NCBI GenBank assembly: GCA_028551475.1
Contig: CM052354.1
Coordinates: 11,181,172 to 11,245,171 of the forward strand
Direction of reading: 5' to 3'
Length of the DNA stretch: 64,000 bases
Origin: Casuarina equisetifolia
Lineage: Eukaryota; Streptophyta; Magnoliopsida; Fagales; Casuarinaceae
Below, one piece after another: positions 10,906-23,168 of the stretch. A program made the position numbers and the translations under genes. The notes under the pieces were generated by a model that ran no database searches, had not been told where the DNA came from, and was given only the letters and a program-made list of their open reading frames with translations. The stretch's first letter is position 1, and each line of letters opens with the position of its first letter.

Positions 10906-12482
10906 AATATAATGATAAATATAGATATCATCCCACAAAGACTAATGCTTACTGAACTAACAAATTACTAATAGTAAATTGTTCCTAAAGTTCATCTAGC
11001 CAACTGAAATGATAGAACATTAATTAACAAACTAAATTTAATCTAAACTTGATAAACAAACATGCTAAAGCATCCGATTTCACTTAACTACTAGGTATGA
11101 ATGTAGATCAATTATGTATGTAAGATTGATTCTACTCATGTGATGGAGAAATTTCTTAATTTATTAACTATTCTATGTTTAGATATAGTAAACCTACTTA
11201 GCTCATTAACTCACTACACTTCTACTCATGAATTAAATGAACTAAGTATATTAAGATATGTGAATATTCCAGTTTACACCTAAAGGCACACAAATCATAT
11301 GGTATAAGTTTATCCATATTAACTTAAGATTGCATATTACATAAAGCAATTACATGTCATTTTCTATCGGTTTCAAACATGTAAATTAGATCATTTAAAT
11401 AGTAGCTAATCACTTAAAACCATTAAGCTTAGTAAAATGAAACTTCACACAAATAAAACATCTCATAAAATATAATAATCATGTCATTCATACTTCATAA
11501 TTAAGTTTTATCGTAGCTCTAACACAATAAACTAAAATATAGTATTTACACAAATAAAAGCAGTACAAAAACTTGAACAAAGCATTTAATAAACTTAAAA
11601 CACAAAAGTTGTCACCAAAGTGTCTTCAATTCATAAAAATTTTGGACAAATCTACATATTAGGAAGTAAGGAAGAAGTTGTCTGAAAAAACGGGGAGAAA
11701 ATGAGTTGCCACATGCCTCCACCACCGTTCTTCACAGAAACCACCGAGAAATGTCAAGGATGATGATTGGAGTGCCAATTTGCAAAAAGATTTCTCTGAT
11801 TCACCCCAAAAATGTGTAGATTTAAGAAAAAGTCCAAGTCGGTGCCCACCATCTCTTGCTAGAATTCGTCATGAAATCGCCATGAAACCGTTCCAAAAAC
11901 GTCGAAAACTACACTAGATGCTAAATTTATTCCCTCCTCGCTGGAAAAACACATAAAATAAGGCTAGAAAATTGCTTTATAGTTGCTGGAATGGGTCACG
12001 CTATCGTGTGAACCCTTTCTTGCTCGAATTTCGATCACCGGAGGAGATAGACGTAGACGACGTTCCAATCAGCTGTTGCCTGTTGCCTGACCTTCCCGCG
12101 CCGGCTTTCGCTCCCCTGCTTCTCTTTTCCAATGACTCTCCTCTTCTCCTTCCTTATTTCGCACGACAATGTCCCCACGATAATTCCCCTGCTTCTCTCG
12201 CTCCTCCCTTTCTCACCAAAAGCTCAATAATTTCTTTTTTCATTTTTTTTTCTTTTTTTCTTCTCACGTGAGTTCCACGTCATTGGCCTTTACTTTTTCT
12301 TATGTATTTTCTCTCTTCTTTTGCTTCTTTTGCTTTGTTTTTTTTTTTATGTTATTTGGGATTTGTTGCATAAAATAACACAAATTGCATAATTATAAAC
12401 AAATATAATTATAATTTAATAAATAGCATAGTAAATATTACTTAAAATAATAATAATAACTCTATAAAATATGAAGTTATTA
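10905..12482 (-). mobile_element. Ty3/gypsy LTR in inverted orientation
   Basis: Read on the minus strand it starts TAATAACTTCATATTTT (plus position 12482) and parallels the plus-oriented LTR at 7289-9232, including the TTATGCAACAAA stretch, the GTGACAACTTTTGTG stretch and the end block ACTTGTTCGACATGTACACTT. Together the two form an imperfect inverted repeat around the gag remnant. A plus-strand reading at 11972-12271 lies wholly in this LTR and is not a gene. Confidence 0.6.
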
Positions 12483-13312
12483 ATACCGCCAAACTTAACA
12501 TTTTGCTTGTCCTCGAGCAAAAGCTCTAAACAACATATTATAACAACATAAAAAAACAAAAGAATTACATACAAAAAGCACAAGAAATTACACATAAAAA
12601 GCACTAAACAACATATTCTAACAACACCACCAATCACTACATGATATTCTCCTAAACACCCCTAAACTTAACATTTTGCTCATCCTTGAGAAAAACACTA
12701 AACAACATATATTGACAACCAATCCTTCCATGATATCCTCCAATGATTGCTCAACTTAACAATTTAAAGAAAAACATAACTTTTATCCAAACATCGCAAT
12801 TGGTTTATAAGGTAAGATAGACTTTTAACTATGTCAACCATGTGTGTGTGTGTAAATTCACATTTTTTCTCAATTGCATGCACTCCAAGTAGCTCCACAT
12901 TAATATGTAACCTTTCAAAATCTTTAACCAAACCTCATAGGTTTGCTTTTCATTCATCTTTCCACTAATGTAAGCCAATCATCTAACCAAGAATCAATAG
13001 GACTTTTATAAGCTTGTAATGTAAGGCTGGACTAAGGGTAAGATGAAAGTCATTTAAGCTTAAATAACCCATGAACACATTACTTTCTAGGATCTCATCA
13101 AAACTCTTCTAGCCACTCTCTACCTTTTTACTTTATGAAGATGATCTTTTTGCCATCATTTATTCTCATTTTTTCTTGTCCAACAATGCTTTGACATTAA
13201 CAAAAAGCCACAATTATGTGGGCAAAAATAAAGCAGAATAACATTATTTAAGCATAGCCACCTCAATACTCCCTTACTAATGATATTCAATAACAATGCT
13301 TAAATGCCTTTT
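12483..13312 (-). mobile_element. 3' internal end of the inverted gypsy element
   Basis: Read on the minus strand, the sequence next to the LTR contains the CTCGAGGACAAGCAAAATG block and AAGTTTGGCGGTAT, the usual tract before the 3' LTR of Tat/Athila-like elements. A partly repeated version follows near 12660-12700. 12740-13060 matches 6540-6880. 13061-13312 holds nothing I recognise. Confidence 0.5.
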
Positions 13313-13765
13313 TTAGAGAACAATGTGACTTGAACCTAACAAAAGATAATGAAATTATTCTCCTTATTCTCCTTCTTCTTCTTTTTCTCCTCCTCCTCCT
13401 TCTTCTTCTCCTCCTCTTCTTTCTTATTCTCTCCTTCTCTTTCTCCTTCTTATTCTCTCCTTCTCTTTCTCCTTCTTATTCTTTTCCTCCTCCTCTTTCT
13501 TATTCTTCTCCTTCTCTTTCTCTTTCTTATTCTTCTCCTCCTCCTTCTTCTTTTTTTTCTTCTTCTCCTCTTTCTTCTTCTTCTCCTCCTTTTTAGAGAA
13601 CAATGTGACTTGAACCTAACAAAAGATAATGAGATTATTCTTCTCCTTCTTCTTCTTCTCCTCCTTCTTCTTCTTCTCCTTTTTCTCCTTTTTCTCCTTT
13701 TTCTCCTTCTTCTTCTCCTTCTTCTTCTTCTTCTTCTTCTTCTTCTTCTTTTTCTTCTTCTTGGC
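13313..13765. repeat. CT-rich low-complexity block with a duplicated 50-bp lead sequence
   Basis: Two long pyrimidine tracts (CTT, CTCCTT and related) each follow nearly the same 50-bp sequence containing AGAACAATGTGACTTGAACC, at about 13313-13363 and 13590-13640. The period is about 277 bp, so the tract plus leader was duplicated in tandem. Long readings of Leu/Phe/Ser on one strand and Arg/Lys on the other are artefacts. Confidence 0.85.
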
Positions 13766-15432
13766 ATTGCACATAAAAGTGAAACCTTTCATATGTTTGA
13801 AAAGTTATGTAAAAAGGTGCAAAATAAGAAAGATTCTAAAATCAAATGCATTTGTACAGATAATGGAACAAAATTTCAGAATCATGAGTTTGAAGATTTT
13901 TACATTAAAAATGGAATTGAACATAATTTTTCTACACCAAGAACATCACAACAAAATGGTATAGTAAAAAGAAAGAATAAAATAGTACAAGAACTAGGTA
14001 AAACCATGTTGTGTGAAAATAATTTGCCTATGTATTTATGGGGAGAAGCTGTAAATACTGCATGTTATGTCTCAAATAAGGTTTTGATCAGACTTATATT
14101 AGAAAACCCCATTTGAATTGTTTTGTGGAAAAAGGTCAAATGTAGCATATTTTCACATATTTGGTTGCAAGTGTTTTATGCATAATAATGGAAAAGAAAA
14201 TTTACGTAGATTTGATTCTAAAAGTAATGAAGGAATTTTTCTAGGATACTTTAGTAGCAATAAAGCATTTAGAGTCTTAAATAGAAGAATGTTATTTGTT
14301 GAGGAATTAGTACATGTAATTTTTGATGAAAGTATTAACTTCCAAGCAAAGGAAAAGATGAAGACTAGTACTTGTACCACCGCTAGATGCTTCACAAAGT
14401 AATCCTCCCAGAACAAGTAAAGATTTAGACTTTGTACCATTACTAAAAGCTCCAAATAGCAACTTTCCCAATGCTATTATCACACAAAAGGAAAAGGGAA
14501 GAGTGGCCAAAACATATGCAAAGAGAACCCACTTATCCAAGGGTACAAAATGAGGTAACTCCTATTAATATTATTGAAAATTCCTTGGATAAGGTCAGTA
14601 CACGTTCTCAACCTATAATATTTGTGCATTTGCTACATTCTTATCACAAGAAGAACCTAAGAATATTAAAGACACATTACTTGATAGTAATTGAATTATT
14701 GTCATGCAAGAAGAGCTAAATCAGTTCCAAAGAAATAAAGTTTGAGAATTAACTCTTAGATCAAAAAGTAAAACTATTATTGGAACAAAATGAGTGTATA
14801 GGAATAAAATGGATGAATATGGAACAATAGTTAGAAATAAGGCTAGACTTATTACACAAAGATATAACCAAGAAGAAGGCATAGACCATGATGAGACTTA
14901 TGCACCTACAATTAGATTGGAATCCATTCACATGCTTTTAGCTTATACATCTCGTAAGAATTTCAAATTGTTTCAAATGAATGTTAAAAGTGTATTTTTG
15001 AATGGTTACATAAATGAGGAAGTATATGTTGAACAACCTTTTGGTTTTTAAAGACCCTTTGTTTTCAAATCATGTTTTTAAACTTACTAAGGCATTATAT
15101 AGTTTGAAACAAGTTCCAAGAGCTTGGTATGATCGTTTAAGTACATACTTGGTGGAAAACAACTTAAAAAAGGGTGCTATAGATATTACTTTATTCATCA
15201 AGTCACATGATTATGATATTATTTTAGTTCAAATATATGTAGATGACATTCATTTTTGGTTCATTTAATCCATCTTTATGCACTGAATTTGCTGAACTTA
15301 TAAAGAAAGAATTTGAAATGAGCATGATGGGAGAACTTAGTCATTTTCTAGGATTGCAAGAAAAGGTCCTTCCTAGTTTGAGGGGGGAGTTTATCTTGGT
15401 ATGTTCCGTTGCACAACTCCAAACCTTGTTGT

Positions 15433-15918
15433 AAACTCTACTCAACAACAATGGTATGTGCTACTACTCAGGAGGAGCTCTTGATTCATTATATCTGGTA
15501 TGATCTTTCCAATTTTTGTTGCTTATTGATACACTAAATGCCCTGTAAGATTTGTACCTATTATCTTGTGTTGCTAGCACCTAAATTTTGTTTATGTTTG
15601 GAACTCAACTATATCTATGGTGCTGTTGTGACCTCTAAATTTTGCAAATATGGTGCTGTGAAATTTGATTTTTGCAAACTCTACAACAATGGTAGGCACT
15701 ACTACTCAAGAGGAGCTCTTGATTCATCATATTTGGTAGGATCTTTCCAATTTTCATTGCTTGCTAATAAACCAAATGCCCTATAAGATTTGTACCTATT
15801 ATCTTGTGTTGCTAGCACCTAAATTTTGTTTATGTTTGGAACTCAACTCTATCTATGGTGCTGTTGTGACCTCTAAATTCGCAAATATGGTGTCGTGAAA
15901 TTTGATTTTTGCAAACTA
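15433..15918 (+). repeat. Tandem duplication, two units of about 240 bp
   Basis: Both units carry the same succession of stretches: GGAGCTCTTGATTCAT, GATCTTTCCAATTTT, CTATTATCTTGTGTTGCTAG and GATTTTTGCAAACT. The offset is 238-243 bp. It lies between the RT and the 3' LTR of the SIRE-like remnant. Confidence 0.85.
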
Positions 15919-16609
15919 TTGTGCTGCAAATTTCTACATATGTGTTGTTGGTTCATGAATGATGAATGTCAAGAAAAACATGATATGTGTTGAGAAAGTG
16001 TGCTATCATTGTGGTTATATGGGGGAGATATTCTCATGGCACTAAGGCATTTTCATCTCATTGTAAACACAAAACAGCAACTGCATCAAATTTTTTTTGT
16101 CTCTTATGATGTATGGTGGTTCTCTTTTTTCCTTGCTTCATGGTTGTTTGGCATATCTTGAAAGGAAGTTATCATTGAGGGGGAGCTATGAGCTCTTAAG
16201 CAATGTTGAAATAACACCATGCCATAATTTTATGGTTCATAATTTGTTGATTTTTGTGTTGATAAAACATAAAAGGGAGAAATATATGCTATGATGCTAT
16301 GATGCTATGTTGATCATATATATTTGATGTGCTTGGAACTTGTTATAAAGGGAGCAATACATGATGTTATATTGAACATATGAATTTTGGACTCGATATA
16401 GGATCATATGCATTTTGGACTTGATATAAGGGGAGAAATATATGACTTGTTTTAGGGGAATATATTTCTTGATTATTATATTAATGTGCTTTGGACTTGG
16501 TATTGATTATGCATTAATATATGGACTTGGAAATTTAAAAATGGTGGGCTGAAACTTATTTATATGGCATCAAAATGTTTTATTTTATTATCATAAAAAA
16601 AGGGAAGAA

Positions 16610-18260
16610 TGTTGGAATATATTTTAATGAAATTAGAATATATTAACATTTTGATGATAAGAAAAATATGAATTATAATATGAAAATATTATAATCATTG
16701 GTTGCTTATTTAATAAGTTTTATAAGAAATTAAGATGAAAATATCTTGCAAGAAAATGGGCAAATAAATAAATTAGAAGGCCAAACCTACAAAGCCCAAA
16801 GTAGAGCATGACCCATTACACGCGTGACCTAGCCTATGTGATCCAGTGAAGAGTTAACTTGTGAAAGGAGACCCAGGACTTATGCTAACCGATCTAGTAC
16901 AAGTACGACCCATAACAACCCACGCAACCCATGACCCGACTACCTACACACGACCCACGAAGCTGTCTGCGCTTGCAACCCGTTCTTTCGACCTAACAAC
17001 CTATGACTTAGAAAATGCCCAGCAACACCTTGACTTTGTTGTCAAATTTAGCCACCTTAAACTTCTCTAATCAAGCTGAAAAATGGGTTGTTGGAAAGCA
17101 AATGAAGAGAGGAACCATTTTGTGAAAAAAAAATGAAGACCCACTACTCATAGAGGATCAATTTGAAGAAATTAAAGAGGTCTTCAAGTTTGTGCCCTAA
17201 CTACTTAGAAAAGAAATTGGAAGCAGATTAAAGAGTTTCTAAAACTAAAACTATAGGGCTTTTGAAAATAAGAAGTTGATCTATAAATTTGTGAAGCACC
17301 TATAATGATTTGATTCAAGATTGAAAAGATTTCATAAAGGTTATAGTTTGACCCAAGTTTAACCCCTTTTTGGTCTGTGAAGCTCCGAATTAGTAACTTG
17401 AGTTATGGATGAAACAATGTCATTTTAGAGCACAATTGTGAATGGTTAGAGACTAAACACAACTTTGTCTCCTACCTTTCTCAACAACTCGAAATGAAGA
17501 GAAAGAAGACAAAAAATTAGGGCTCCAATGGGAAAAAGTGGTGACTTGCTTCAGAGTTGTCAGAACAGCTCTTTAAAGTGAAATGTGAGTTATTTTAAAG
17601 CTACTTAAGTGCATTTTACTCATTTTTATTGGTTGATCTAAAAATCTTAGAGAAAAGCAAGCTTCTTTCATAAACATATACTCTTGACTAAAGCATCGTC
17701 AAGCTCCTCATGAAATTGATTCTACATTTTGGTGATTCTACTATGAGCTTATTAATGCTTTCATACACTTGTTAGGAAATCAGATAGCTCTTCATTTCAT
17801 ATCTTATTTGAGTTGATTTTATATGAGTGAATAATGCTAGGGTTCATGTAAATTTAGGGCTTTTGTCCACATCATGCAGTATTAAATCTCTAACACTTGT
17901 TTAAAGCTTCCAAACTTGAATTCATATCTTATAGAAGTTGAATTCGAAATTGTACCAAATTGCTACTCTTTGTTGAAATTCTTGGGGAGAGAATTTGTAA
18001 TTGGGATTTGGGGAATGGTTCTCCCTTGTAATCAATTTGTAATTTGATTGGAAAGTGACTCTAGCAAGTTGTTGCTAAAGTGGGGGTGGAGTAAGTGTCG
18101 AGGTGGCTTACGCTGAACCACCTTCCAAAAATTTGTCTTTATCTTATATGATAATCTTGTTTGCTATCTTGATTGCTTAATATAAGAAAAACAAACAAGA
18201 CCAAAAGATTTTTGATAAACCTAATTCACCCCCCTTCTTAGTTAGCTATAAGATCCAACA
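16610..18260 (+). repeat. 3' LTR of the SIRE-like element (about 1.65 kb)
   Basis: It starts TGTTGGAATATATTT after a purine-rich stretch (AAAAAAAGGGAAGAA) and ends TAAGATCCAACA, giving 7-bp inverted ends TGTTGGA/TCCAACA. Near its end is a CCTAATTCACCCCCCTTCTT stretch, a common feature of SIRE-type LTR ends. No gene in it; a short open reading at 16861-17070 is by chance. Confidence 0.7.
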
Positions 18261-18285
18261 CTTATGTATGTTGATTTGCTTGCAG

Positions 18286-21207
18286 TGTAACTACCGGTCC
18301 TTCTTGTTCATCTTAACAACAACAATCTTATGCATACATGTGTTCATTTTTCTTTGATCATCATTCTTAAAAGGAAAGGCAATTTTTGAAAAGGTATGTC
18401 ATATGATATTCCATCAAATTTCCTTATGGTGTACTACTTGCTAGCTCTTTGGTTTGTTAATGGTCTTACAGTTTTCCATTTCTAACTGATTTACACAAAC
18501 TAAGTAATCTTATTAGGCTAGAGTAAAATATATAGAAATATTCTGGATTTTGTTACATTAGAGTTATCTTCCATTGTAAGTTTAGATGTGTTGTATCTAG
18601 GATACCACTAGATCTATTAACAGGTTATAGCATCTCTAGGACTTTATTTGTTTTGTGAAAATATTTTCAAAATGTATTCCCTGCATTTCCTTATGCTTTA
18701 TGCAGCTGAAAATCACAAGCCAATGGAAAGTCTTTTTTTTTTTTTTCTGTTTAGGGAAGTTTAGGCCTTTAAACCCTCAAATTTTCAAGTCATTTTCTGT
18801 CCTTAACAAGTGGAGGTTGAATTAGAAAAAGAAAGAAAAACAATAATCACGTAAGAAGGTTTTGGCCTATCTTTATATACCTTTTTCATCTTTCTTTTTT
18901 GTTAGTTTCTTAGGTCAATAGTTTGACCCAGTTGTAACCTAGATTCGATACCAAGTTAAAACCATGGCCCACTTTCAAAACATGTGTTCAGCACATGCCC
19001 TATACAAGGAAGAACCCATGTAGCTTGATTATGGTGTGTGACTACATAATCCCCAACAATTATCTTGTTTAAAATCCCTTTACAACATAAATGCAATGCA
19101 TGAGTTTTCTACCTAAATATTGAGAAAGTCATTATTTTCCTTCTTGTAGGTGAAACTAAACATACCAAAAATTTCCCCTTTTCTACATTTGATAAATGCA
19201 TTAAAATTTCTTTATGGTATGGTATTTCAATCCTCTTTCTATCATTATGATGGGCTAGAACTTTATTTATATTGACGCTTATGCATTTCCCTTTTTTCTT
19301 TTCTCTATTTCCCAAAGCTTAATAGATTGTTATTTTGCTCAATTCTTAGCTTTAGTAATGGTGATCTCTAGATGCAAACTCCATGGGACTTTATTTTTTC
19401 AAAATTGGGTGCCATTAGAGATTTAAGCTAGAAATATTAACCAGCATAGAGGAGTAAATTTTTTTAACAATGATCCTCTAATAAGGTAAAAATTGTGGCC
19501 TATGTTTGCAATTACATGACTAATGTTGCCTTGCTTTCATGATTTAAATGTTGCATCACCTGGTTTAATTGGCTTCTAGTGAAGATAATATTGTCATCTG
19601 ATCAAAGTTATCTCCTACTAAAGAATACAACTATAGGTTCAAACCTTAGTTGAATCCTACATGAGGTTAGGGTTTTCCCCTCCTTAGCCTTGTGTTTTAC
19701 TTTTGTCCCAACTACTCAAATGGTTATATGTTTTGATTAATCATATTTGACATGCTTTCTTGCTATCCAAATCAACCTTCAATGTCATCTTATGCATCAC
19801 TTGTGACAACCTTGTTAGTCTCCATCGTATACTTCAAGAATTGGTAATACTTGATTTGTGATCATGCAAGGTCAAGAGAACCTTGGTAAACTCTGTATTG
19901 TCTAACTATTCTTTTATTATCTTGTTATTGTTTCATATTACACCTAAATTCTTTGCCTCAAAGATTTGATTCTTTTTCATACTATCTTCTCTTAGCATTC
20001 ATATCTTCATCTTCTTGTTTGTATACGTGGTTATGTTATGCCCACATATGTATATGTTTTTAGCTATAGAACACCACAAAAGTTGGCTTCTGTTATAGAC
20101 GTCCTTTGGCCTTTTTCTCAATCCTGACATATCAATTCATAATGATTTTTACTTTGAGAGTAAAATCTAATTTTTGAAGAAAACAAAGAATAGAATTTTC
20201 TTTACCAAGCCTTTAACAATAGTCTCCCTTTAATTGGTCTTCAAAGTACTCTTAACTCTTTTTTGTGTCATATAGCTCAGATATAGGAGCTTCTATAAGT
20301 TAACTCACTTTAAAGTTGTCTAAGATTGTATTTGTATTGAGTTGTAAAAGAAAGGAATTGTTTCAGGATATGTTATCAAATGGGCCTTTCGCAAGACAAA
20401 CAATAATTTTTCTCATTTCATCAGCAGCCTGTTTTGTGCTACTTAAGGGGTCATCACGTAGCTTTTCATAGAAATTTTCACACTTATATGCTCATCTAAT
20501 ATTTTTTTAATAAATAATTAAATATTGCAAACACAAAAAGTCACATATGCCCATTCCATTCAATCATTTTTTCGTGATGTAAGAGAGATTAATTTTGAAA
20601 TTAATTCAATCTAATCTCTATGATTTTTCTTTTTCTTTTTTTTTTTTTTTTCACTTCAGACAACTTATGAGAACTTCCCCTATCGAAATGATAAGAAGGA
20701 GAACCCATTTTACAAGGGAACGATAAGGAACCTCGGAGAAATTTTTTTCTCTAAGATCCCCCATTCAATGCATAAATTCCGATCGTTTGTGAAGGAACAG
20801 ATGACAGTGGGATCAGTGACTTCAAATCCTGGGGAATCTATTTTAGTCTAAAGGAGAAAATTGACATTGAAATGGGAACTAAGCGTCCAGACAGCAGTGG
20901 CTTGTCACTACCAGAAATTCTGCGAAATTTGAACTATGATGATTTGGAGGACGCAGTGAAGAATATGATGGAAGATGGAAGACCTACTTTTGACTTAAAC
21001 TTTCCTGTTGAGCAAGGTTCAAACGAACCCGTGCAAAGCTACGCTGGTGGAGAGGGAAAGACAATGTCTATTCAAAAGTCCGCTACTAGTGATGGCGCCA
21101 CAGAATTTGATCAAAGCTCTGCAGCTACCAATGGATTTAAAGTAGTTGAGGAATCCAAGGATGAAAATAACTTGCATCAACCCAGCGCACCAGTTTTTCA
21201 AGCCTAA
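18286..21207 (+). pseudogene. DHHC-type protein S-acyltransferase (PAT), last two exons, decayed
   Basis: After an acceptor TTTGCTTGCAG, 18286-18503 translates in broken frames to a C/RNYRSF, TTTILCIHVF segment and then ALWFV-GLTVFHF and LIYTN. This is the region after the DHHC zinc-finger core through the last membrane span of plant PATs. A donor-like GTAAT follows at 18504. After an intron with a TTTCACTTCAG acceptor, 20660-21207 gives TTYENFPYRNDKKENPF, the conserved TTxE-type block, then a C-terminal tail with LSLPEILRNLNYDDLED. The first exon has an in-frame TGA at 18355-18357, a frame change near 18394 and further stops. The last exon has a frame change before 20872. PATs attach palmitate to membrane-protein cysteines. 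Upstream exons with the DHHC motif are not in view; a Copia LTR ends 25 bp before the first exon. An open reading 20872-21207 is the tail only. Confidence 0.8.
18504..20659 (+). other. Intron of the PAT pseudogene
   Basis: About 2.16 kb of AT-rich sequence between the two recognisable exons. I see no other exon and no clear mobile element in it. A homopolymer T run precedes the acceptor at about 20640-20650. Confidence 0.55.
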
Positions 21208-22623
21208 AGGTTTTTGTCAATTCATTCTGAATTTTCCAACTTTTCTACTGGTTATATCCACCTAATCTTCATTTCTCCTGGACTATAGAATCTAGTAATG
21301 GACCAGGAGATGTTAGTGGATTTTAGGCAGAGCAAATCTTAGACAGTTAGTGTTAAAAGATGCTTATTTTGTTGATAACCGCCTGTAAGCTGGTCAATCT
21401 AGATCATGTCAAGAATATATTATGCCTAGTTACAAATCAAGCGCTTCTAGCCAAAATTCTGAGGCGTGGACAAACTTTGAAGGTATATCATACTTATGAC
21501 TAGTAAAAAACAATGCTTATCACCTTACATGTTTGTTTCTCCATTAGTTTTATTGACTAGTATGAGCAATGAATGGCATATCCTATTGCCTTCTACAACC
21601 GCTTTGCTTCCGCAAGTAAATTGAAGTTGACCCACATTACACGAGTGGCAAGACCCACCAAAAATTCTTTTAGCCTTTGATAAGGTTATATCAATGCCTT
21701 CAGAATGCTAGTACGAGACTGATAATTGTTTCTTTCTTTTGTTTTCTTATCCTTTTAGAATTTCTGATCATTCCTCAAGATTAATTTCTTGATGTGCCTT
21801 GATATGAGATTGATTGCTATAAATTCTGTGGAGTGGGCAGTTTTTTTCTTATGTTATTGTCTGATAATGGAGATTCTGTGTACCCCTTGGCTGTCTTTTG
21901 TTCTCCTTCTTTTTGAGCCAAGTTTAGTTCTTATTTTTGTTAGTTTTCTGTTTTCTCTTTTAATGTCAGTGAGTTCAACTTGGCAGTTAGTCTTCCTTAG
22001 ACATAAAAGATGGTGACAGCAGTTTTGGATGCTGGACTTTCTTTCGTGGGTCATATCTCTTGTTTTCTGTACTTGCGATGGTTCCTTGAGAAGGCAGTGA
22101 GTTTCTGCTCAGGAAAGCTCTTAAGTTAGAAAAAGAAGGGAGATTAATCCATAGACTTTTTCATCTGGTCATTATTGAGTTCAAATCAAGTTTGTTGTAA
22201 ATTGCAAATGCCACCATCTTTTTGAATAATGCAGAAACCTTTAACAAAAAAGTTGTCCGTACATGTGCATTGTTTTGTAGATTGCTTTGCAGGTTTTCAA
22301 TTTCTTTTTGTTCTTGTTTATCTTTTCAATGACTTACATTAATGGTTTTTCATGTATTTCTTGAAAGATAAGTATTTCTATAAATTGAGTTAACTCATAT
22401 CTATATGGTGTATGATTTGTTTTAATTGTTTCTCTTGTATGCCTCCCAATTCTAAAAAGTTAAGATTTAGGGGTTTTGCCTAGAGGCTAATAGTTCAATG
22501 GTAAGCTTTGGCCGTCAAAGATCTAAGTCTTAGGTACAACATCCTATAATCCTCAAAACCCCCTTTTACCAAAAAAAAAAAAAAAGATTCAGTCTTCTTA
22601 GTGTATGATTAGACTCAATATAT
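21208..22623. other. 3' flank of the PAT pseudogene, merging into P450 C downstream flank
   Basis: No coding sequence is supported. From about 22020 the sequence (CTTGAGAAGGCAGTGAG, TTGAGTTCAAATCAAG, AATAATGCAGAAACC) matches the downstream flanks of gene D (44640-44900) and, more weakly, gene E (49740-50300). It is therefore part of the duplicated P450 block, separated from gene C by the Copia insertion at 22629. Confidence 0.6.
22465..22586 (+). repeat. Possible tRNA-derived SINE relic
   Basis: TAATAGTTCAATGGTAAGC resembles a pol III A box, GGTACAACATCC lies about 45 bp on like a worn B box, and the piece ends in a 16-A run. A related stretch without the long A tail lies at about 45075-45165. 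No tRNA fold can be made. Low certainty. Confidence 0.35.
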
Positions 22624-22628
22624 ATATC

Positions 22629-23168
22629 AATTGAAGAAAACAAGAATTGAAAAATTTCTTGTTTTTCTCAGAAATACCACAAGAACAAAATAACGTAATA
22701 TGTCGGAAGTAGTGAATTTGATTTCAATCAATAAAACTGTACAAAGGATTCTAATTTATAGAGATACAAACAAAAGGAAAGAGCAAACGTTAAGTAATTA
22801 GATTCAAGTTACATATCTGTGAAATGAATTCGGATTGAAGGAGATCTTGGACGATTTTGGGATTTTTCCCAAATTCGATATTGCCGTGATTGGTGTCTTG
22901 ATCTGATTTCCTAATCTTGCATTGTGGTGATGATCGATTGTCTCTGGGCTTGAAAAGGAAACTTTTCCGGTGACTGAATTCCGGCCAGATGCATTTGGAG
23001 CGTCTCGAAGTTTTCGGTGAGGGAGACGGCGCTGCGCTGAAGAATTGCGATGGTTGCAATGTTCGTGATGCAGGGCTGACGTGGTTAGTGCAGCCACGTG
23101 TTGTATCTTGGCAGCGATAGGTGCTGTTGTGGCCATGTGTACATGGCACGGTAATATGGGTTTTAATA
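22629..23168 (-). repeat. 3' LTR of the young Copia element
   Basis: 540 bp, bounded on the left by ATATC and on the right by the polypurine tract (CCCCCCCGCAAG on the plus strand). It reads the same as 27359-27898. It holds the end of the gag-pol reading. Confidence 0.9.

Larger units (their letters stand above)
13766..18260 (+). mobile_element. SIRE/Maximus-like Copia remnant, 5' part missing
   Basis: The order is integrase core (from about 13800, with a CTDNGTKFQNHEF block), integrase C-terminal GC-F-H region (about 14150), reverse transcriptase (about 14800-15270, with LKQVPRAWYDRL), a long non-coding 3' region, then a long LTR. Large LTRs and a long stretch between pol and 3' LTR fit the SIRE/Maximus lineage; this is an inference. 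It is broken at least six times and has no 5' LTR in view. It sits immediately upstream of an exon of the DHHC pseudogene, so it probably inserted into an intron of that gene. Confidence 0.8.

Noticed and set aside
11972-12271. 99-residue Pro/Ser/Phe-rich reading
   Set aside because: Lies entirely in the inverted gypsy LTR; no homologous reading in the plus-oriented LTR.
13450-13767. Arg/Lys-rich reading on the minus strand
   Set aside because: Pure product of the pyrimidine tract on the other strand; no gene signals.
13349-14116. Long Leu/Phe/Ser-rich reading followed by an integrase-like segment
   Set aside because: The first 130 or so residues come from the CT repeat; only the later part is real Copia sequence.
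22487-22546. tRNA gene
   Set aside because: Only box-like motifs are present; no cloverleaf can be drawn.
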